A DNA stretch of 35,159 nt from positions 1-35,159 of the forward strand of contig JBBIIE010000019.1 of assembly GCA_037446605.1 (NCBI GenBank). Direction: 5' to 3'. A program made the translations under genes and the position numbers. The notes beneath the pieces were generated by a model that saw nothing but the letters and a program-made list of their open reading frames with translations, did no database searches and was not told the origin of the DNA. Origin of the DNA: JANXAZ01 sp037446605. GTDB lineage: Bacteria; Pseudomonadota; Alphaproteobacteria; Geminicoccales; Geminicoccaceae. Of this stretch, positions 31,448 through 35,159 are shown piece after piece (position 1 is the stretch's first letter; each line of letters opens with the position of its first letter).

Positions 31448-34183
31448 CTAGGCAGCCGCGCGCGCCGGGAGCTCGGAACCGACCGGCAGGGTGAAGCACA
31501 GGGCGGCGCCGCCGAGCGCGGTGTCGTCGACCCAGATGCGGCCGCCGAAGCGCTCGACGATCTGCCGCGAGATGGTGAGCCCGAGGCCGGTGCCGGTCGG
31601 CTTCTGGGTGTTGAGATCGCCGGTCAGCTGGTGGAACTTCTCGAACACGGTCTCGCGCTGGGCGGGCGGCACGCCCGGACCGTTGTCCTCGATCCGAACC
31701 TCGAACGCAGGCCCCCGGCGGACCAGCTCGACGCGCACCCGGCCGCCCGGCTGCGGCACGAACTTGCTCGCGTTCGAGAGCAGGTTGAGCACGACCTGGA
31801 TCACCCGGTCGCGATCGCACACCACGGGCGCGGGATCGTTCGGCACCACGATCTCGAGTGCAATGGACTTCTCGGCGATCAGGCCCTCGGCCGCGCGGAC
31901 CGCGGTGCGCACCAGCTCGCCGAGGTCGGCCGGCCCGACCTTCCAGTCCATGCGCCCCGATTCGATCTTCGAGAGATCGAGTACGTCGTTGATCAGCCGC
32001 GTCAATCGCTCCGACTCGCTCGTGATGATGCGCAGGAAATGGGCGCGCTCCTCGGCATCCAGGTCGGGATTGTCGAGCAGGATCTCGGAGAACGAGCGGA
32101 TCGAGGTCAACGGCGTCCTGAGCTCGTGGCTCACCGTGGCGAGGAAGTCGTCCTTGAGCCGGTCGAGCTCGGTCAGCCGCTCGTTCGCCCGCTTGAGCTC
32201 GGCCGTGGCGGCCTCGAGCTCGTTCGACTTCTGTTCCAGGCGGCGGCTGTATTCGAGAACCTTCTGCGTCTCGTCGAGGATCTCCATGAGCGCGTCGGGT
32301 CCGACGGTCTCGCCGCGGACCGTGGACGCGACCACCGCGCGCGCCGTGGCGGCGCCGATCGCCCGCGCCAGCTGCCGTTCGGCGCGCTCGACGAGCCGCG
32401 CATCGGCCGCCTCCTCGGGCTCCAGCGGGCGCCCGCGGCGCGCCCCCTCGGCCCGCCAGATCGCCTCCGCAGCCGGCCGGCCGAGGAAGCGCACGAGCAG
32501 CTCCTCGAGCGCGCCCACGCGTGCCTCGCCGCGCCAGAGCCTGGGCGTGCGCCGACTCTCCTCCACGTCGACGAAGAGGATGGCCTGCAGGCGCTCGAGA
32601 TCCGAGGGTCGGGTGAGCAGGCTCACGAGGGTCAACAGCCCGGTGTTGACGGCCAGACTCCACACCACGCAATGGCTCACCGGGTTGAGGCCGGTGAGCC
32701 CGAGCAGGGCGGTCGGGCGCAGCAGGTCCCAGCCCCAGGGGCCTTCGGTCAGAAGGCTCGCCGGCAGGACACCGGCGGTCACGAACGAGGGCACGACCAG
32801 CGTGTAGAGCCAGACCAGGAAGCCCACGGACAGGCCGGCCACCGCGCCGTTGCGGTTGGCACCCTTCCAGGCGATCCCGAGCACCAGGAGCGGCGCGAAC
32901 TGCGCCACCCCGGCGAAGGCGATGTAGCCGATGCTCACGAGGCCCATCGCCTCGCCGACGCCGTGGAAGAAGAGATAGCCGCCGAGCAGGGCGAGCAGGA
33001 TGCCGGCGCGCCGGACCCCCAGGATCAGCCCCGTGAGGTCCGGCTTGTGGGCGAGGCCGAGCGCCCGCATGCGCAGAAGGATCGGCATCACGAGATCGTT
33101 CGAGATCATGGTCGAGACGGCGACCGTCTCGACGATGACCATGGCGGTCGCGGCCGAGAGCCCGCCGAGGAAGGCCAGGATCGCGAGCCAGCCCTGGCCG
33201 TGCACGAGCGGCAGGGCGAGCACGAAGCTGTCGGCCTCGCGCGGCGTTCCCCCCAGGATCAGCCCGCCGAGCGCGATCGGCAGCACGAAGAGGTTGATGA
33301 CCAAGAGGTACAAGGGGAAGAGCCAGCTCGCCCGCTTGACGTGCGCGGGCTCGAGGTTCTCGATCACGACCACCTGGAACTGGCGTGGCAGGAGCAGAGC
33401 GGCGAGCCCGGACAGGATCGTGAGGACGAACCAGTCGGCAGCGGTCAGACTGCTGGCGGCGAAACCCAGGCGCTCTGCCAAGCCGGCTTCGGCGGCTCGC
33501 GCCAGGAGGTCGACGGGACCATCGAACAGCGTCCAGGTGACGAACACGCCCACCGCGAGGAAACAGACCAGCTTGACGATGCTCTCGAAGGCGATCGCCA
33601 GCACCATGCCCTGATGGTGCTCGGTGGCATCGATGTGCCGGGTGCCGAAGAGGATGCTGAAGGCGGCCAAAAGGAGGGCGACGATGAGGGCGCTGTCGGC
33701 TCCCATCGCACGCTCCACTGTGCCCGGCCCGTCTTGCGCCAGGAGGAGCTCGATGCCGACCGCCACGGCCTTCAGCTGCAGCGAGATGTAGGGGATCGAG
33801 CCGACCAGGGCGACCACGGTGACGAGGCCGGCGATCGTGCCGCTCTTGCCGTAGCGGGCGGAGGCGAAGTCGGCGATCGAGGTGATGCCGTAAGCCTTGG
33901 CGATCAGCAGGATCTTGCGCACGAGGCCGCCGAAGACGAGCGCCAGGAGGGTAGGTCCGAGATAGACCGGGAGGAACCCGACCCCCTGGGCCGCGGCCAC
34001 GCCGACGCTGCCGAAATAGGTCCAGGCGGTGCAGTAGACGGCGAGCGAGAGCGTGTAGACATAGGGGTTGGCGATGACGCTACGGCCTGCCTCGGCGCGC
34101 CGGTCGCCCCAGGAGGCGAGCGCGAACAGCAGGCCCAGATAGACGAGCGAGACGAGGATGGCCGAGGAAGCGAGGGATCCCAT
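31448..34183 (-). CDS. CbrA-like sensor: SLC5 transporter fused to histidine kinase
   Basis: This 911-residue inner-membrane protein begins with an SLC5/sodium:solute symporter region (about 1-525; many hydrophobic helices, e.g. YLGPTLLALVFGGLVRKILL, IVETVAVSTMISNDL). Then follow a STAC-like domain (about 530-620), a coiled coil (635-672), and a kinase core: phosphoacceptor His686 in TVSHELRTPLTS, N box NLLSNASKF near 800-808, EDNGPGV at 832-838 and GTGLGL at 864-869. In pseudomonads CbrA senses histidine or related carbon/nitrogen signals with CbrB. A PAS domain seen in CbrA is not evident here. No response regulator is in the window. The ATG at 34183 lies two bases after the small upstream membrane gene. 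A longer frame to 34294 overlaps that gene. Confidence 0.88.
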   Translation of the reverse strand: MGSLASSAILVSLVYLGLLFALASWGDRRAEAGRSVIANPYVYTLSLAVYCTAWTYFGSVGVAAAQGVGFLPVYLGPTLLALVFGGLVRKILLIAKAYGITSIADFASARYGKSGTIAGLVTVVALVGSIPYISLQLKAVAVGIELLLAQDGPGTVERAMGADSALIVALLLAAFSILFGTRHIDATEHHQGMVLAIAFESIVKLVCFLAVGVFVTWTLFDGPVDLLARAAEAGLAERLGFAASSLTAADWFVLTILSGLAALLLPRQFQVVVIENLEPAHVKRASWLFPLYLLVINLFVLPIALGGLILGGTPREADSFVLALPLVHGQGWLAILAFLGGLSAATAMVIVETVAVSTMISNDLVMPILLRMRALGLAHKPDLTGLILGVRRAGILLALLGGYLFFHGVGEAMGLVSIGYIAFAGVAQFAPLLVLGIAWKGANRNGAVAGLSVGFLVWLYTLVVPSFVTAGVLPASLLTEGPWGWDLLRPTALLGLTGLNPVSHCVVWSLAVNTGLLTLVSLLTRPSDLERLQAILFVDVEESRRTPRLWRGEARVGALEELLVRFLGRPAAEAIWRAEGARRGRPLEPEEAADARLVERAERQLARAIGAATARAVVASTVRGETVGPDALMEILDETQKVLEYSRRLEQKSNELEAATAELKRANERLTELDRLKDDFLATVSHELRTPLTSIRSFSEILLDNPDLDAEERAHFLRIITSESERLTRLINDVLDLSKIESGRMDWKVGPADLGELVRTAVRAAEGLIAEKSIALEIVVPNDPAPVVCDRDRVIQVVLNLLSNASKFVPQPGGRVRVELVRRGPAFEVRIEDNGPGVPPAQRETVFEKFHQLTGDLNTQKPTGTGLGLTISRQIVERFGGRIWVDDTALGGAALCFTLPVGSELPARAAA

Positions 34184-34185
34184 CC

Positions 34186-34383
34186 TCAGTCCTCGCCGCG
34201 TCGTTCGATCAGCCAGGCCGCGACCGCGATGACCGCCGCCCAGACCGTGAAGAGGTAGATCGGCACCAGCGGCAGCCCCTGCCGCTCCGCCCACCGCTCG
34301 ATCAGCGCGAGCATGGGGAAGTTGAGCAGCACGGCCGCGACCATCATCAGGCCGAGCAGCTGACCGAGGCGGCGCTCAGGCAC
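34186..34383 (-). CDS. 65-residue membrane protein (CbrX-like)
   Basis: A small protein with two hydrophobic segments (about 8-27 and 40-58) and a charged C-terminus. It lies immediately upstream of a CbrA-type kinase, where pseudomonads have the small membrane protein CbrX; homology is by position and size, not sequence. The start is GTG at 34383, overlapping the end of the exonuclease gene by eight bases. Its stop is two bases before the kinase start, so translation of all three genes is probably coupled. Confidence 0.7.
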   Translation of the reverse strand: MPERRLGQLLGLMMVAAVLLNFPMLALIERWAERQGLPLVPIYLFTVWAAVIAVAAWLIERRGED

Positions 34384-35159
34384 TGGGCACCGCCCCGGCC
34401 TCCCGCGGCCGCTGCCGCCGGACCTCGACCATCGAGCGGCTGGCTCGGATCGCCTGGCCGAGCGTCGTGATGCCGCGCACCTCGAGCAGGCCGATCAGCC
34501 GCACCAGGATCTCGGCAGTGGCCAGACTGTCGCCCAGGGCGGTGTGCCGGCCCCGGATCACGACGCCCAGGCGTCGCGCGACCCCGTCGAGACTGTGGTC
34601 GCCCTCATGGTCCTGGAGCAGGGCCGAGACCAGGAGGGTGTCGAGCACCGGCTGGTCGAGCCGGATGCCGGCACGCCGCTCGTACTTGCGCAGGACCGAC
34701 AGGTCGAAGGCGGCGTTGTGGGCCACGAGCACGGCACCTTCGGCGAAGCGGGCGAAGCGGGCGAGTACCAGTTCGGGCGGCGGCTTGCCGCGCACCAATT
34801 CCGGCGTGATGCCGTGGAAGCGGATCGAGTCCTCGGGGATCGGCCGGCCCGGGTCGACCAGGCAGTCGAACACCTCGCCGTGGATCACCCGGCCGTTGAC
34901 CACGCGCACGGCGGCGAGCTGCTCCTGATCGTCCGCCTCGGGGTCCAGGCCGGTCGTTTCGCAGTCGAACACGACGTAGCTCACCGCACGCAAGGGCTGC
35001 GCCTCCAGCGTCCCGGCCGATGCCGCGAGGTCGAAGTCGTAGAACTCGGGTCGAGCCGGCAGCGCCGGGGCAGCCCGCACGGCGTGCACGCCGGTGGGCG
35101 CCGGCAGCGGCAGGTGCAGGGCGGCGCCGTCCGCGGTCGCGGCGAGCCAGGGCTCGGCG
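34376..35159 (-). CDS. DEDDh 3'-5' exonuclease, DnaQ family (5' end outside the window)
   Basis: The C-terminal part of the protein is visible: an N-terminal linker with RPEFYDFDL, then the exonuclease domain with Asp and Glu in FDCETTGLDP, HNAAFDLSVL, and His and Asp in GRHTALGDSLATAE. These make up the DEDDh set used in DNA proofreading-type or RNase T-like exonucleases. The frame stays open to the right edge, past a GTG at 35089, so the real start lies beyond the window and I treat the gene as partial. Its 3' end overlaps the CbrX-like gene, an arrangement suggesting one operon with the sensor kinase. Function of such exonucleases beside CbrA is not known to me. Confidence 0.85.
   Translation of the reverse strand, partial: AEPWLAATADGAALHLPLPAPTGVHAVRAAPALPARPEFYDFDLAASAGTLEAQPLRAVSYVVFDCETTGLDPEADDQEQLAAVRVVNGRVIHGEVFDCLVDPGRPIPEDSIRFHGITPELVRGKPPPELVLARFARFAEGAVLVAHNAAFDLSVLRKYERRAGIRLDQPVLDTLLVSALLQDHEGDHSLDGVARRLGVVIRGRHTALGDSLATAEILVRLIGLLEVRGITTLGQAIRASRSMVEVRRQRPREAGAVPSA

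Noticed and set aside
31631..34258. 875-residue open frame antisense to the CbrA-like gene
   Set aside because: Charged, low-complexity shadow of the kinase gene in another frame; no motif or ribosome binding site.
1..35159. Mobile elements, tRNA genes, CRISPR arrays
   Set aside because: No transposase, integrase, tRNA cloverleaf or repeated spacer pattern was found on reading both strands.

Overview
The window is a strongly GC-rich, gene-dense chromosomal segment. Gene content suggests an alphaproteobacterium, probably Rhodospirillales or Geminicoccales-like. Pointers are a molybdopterin-binding/MocA fusion, a TRAP transporter with a Tat-exported binding protein, a CbrA-type SLC5 sensor kinase, and the MlaA/MlaC pair. 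This placement is inference from gene content only. There is no rRNA, tRNA, CRISPR array, prophage or insertion sequence that I can see, and no gene-free stretch longer than 300 bases. Both ends cut genes: a UbiD-family decarboxylase at the left edge and a DEDDh exonuclease at the right edge.

Layout. 1-2216 (+): ubiD-like decarboxylase, translationally coupled to an inositol-monophosphatase-family enzyme. 2233-5497 (-): a three-gene operon with overlapping stop/start codons, encoding a molybdopterin-binding/cytidylyltransferase fusion, a SufS-type cysteine desulfurase and a SufU-type protein. 5670-8625 (+): a baeRF7 (bacterial archaeo-eukaryotic release-factor-like) protein and an SLC13-type transporter with TrkA_C domains. 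8643-12963 (-): an SDR dehydrogenase, archease, RtcB RNA ligase, an HPF/cold-shock fusion and an MBL-fold hydrolase in one tight operon. 13095-17786 (+): TRAP transporter DctP-DctQ-DctM, an amidase and a 54-residue membrane protein. 17796-18764 (-): a ureohydrolase (agmatinase family). 18907-19920 (+): an acyltransferase. 19877-22104 (-): a HerA-like ATPase followed by an unrecognised protein. 22252-24057 (+): PAS-GGDEF-EAL. 24089-29836 (-): methionine cycle genes metF and metH under an ArsR-methyltransferase regulator (SahR-like), preceded by an 81-residue unknown. 30072-31446 (+): mlaA and mlaC. 31448-35159 (-): exonuclease, a CbrX-like small membrane protein and a CbrA-like transporter/histidine kinase.

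The parts most worth attention are three. First, the archease-RtcB-HPF/CSD operon links RNA ligation to a ribosome-hibernation-type factor and lies convergent to a baeRF7 gene, another translation-factor homologue. Second, a cysteine desulfurase and SufU are fused by overlapping frames to a Mo-cofactor cytidylyltransferase, which suggests cofactor sulfuration. Third, metF-metH follow a regulator whose promoter carries an AT-rich palindromic box. Several starts were set by ribosome binding sites or stop/start overlaps rather than by the longest open frame.
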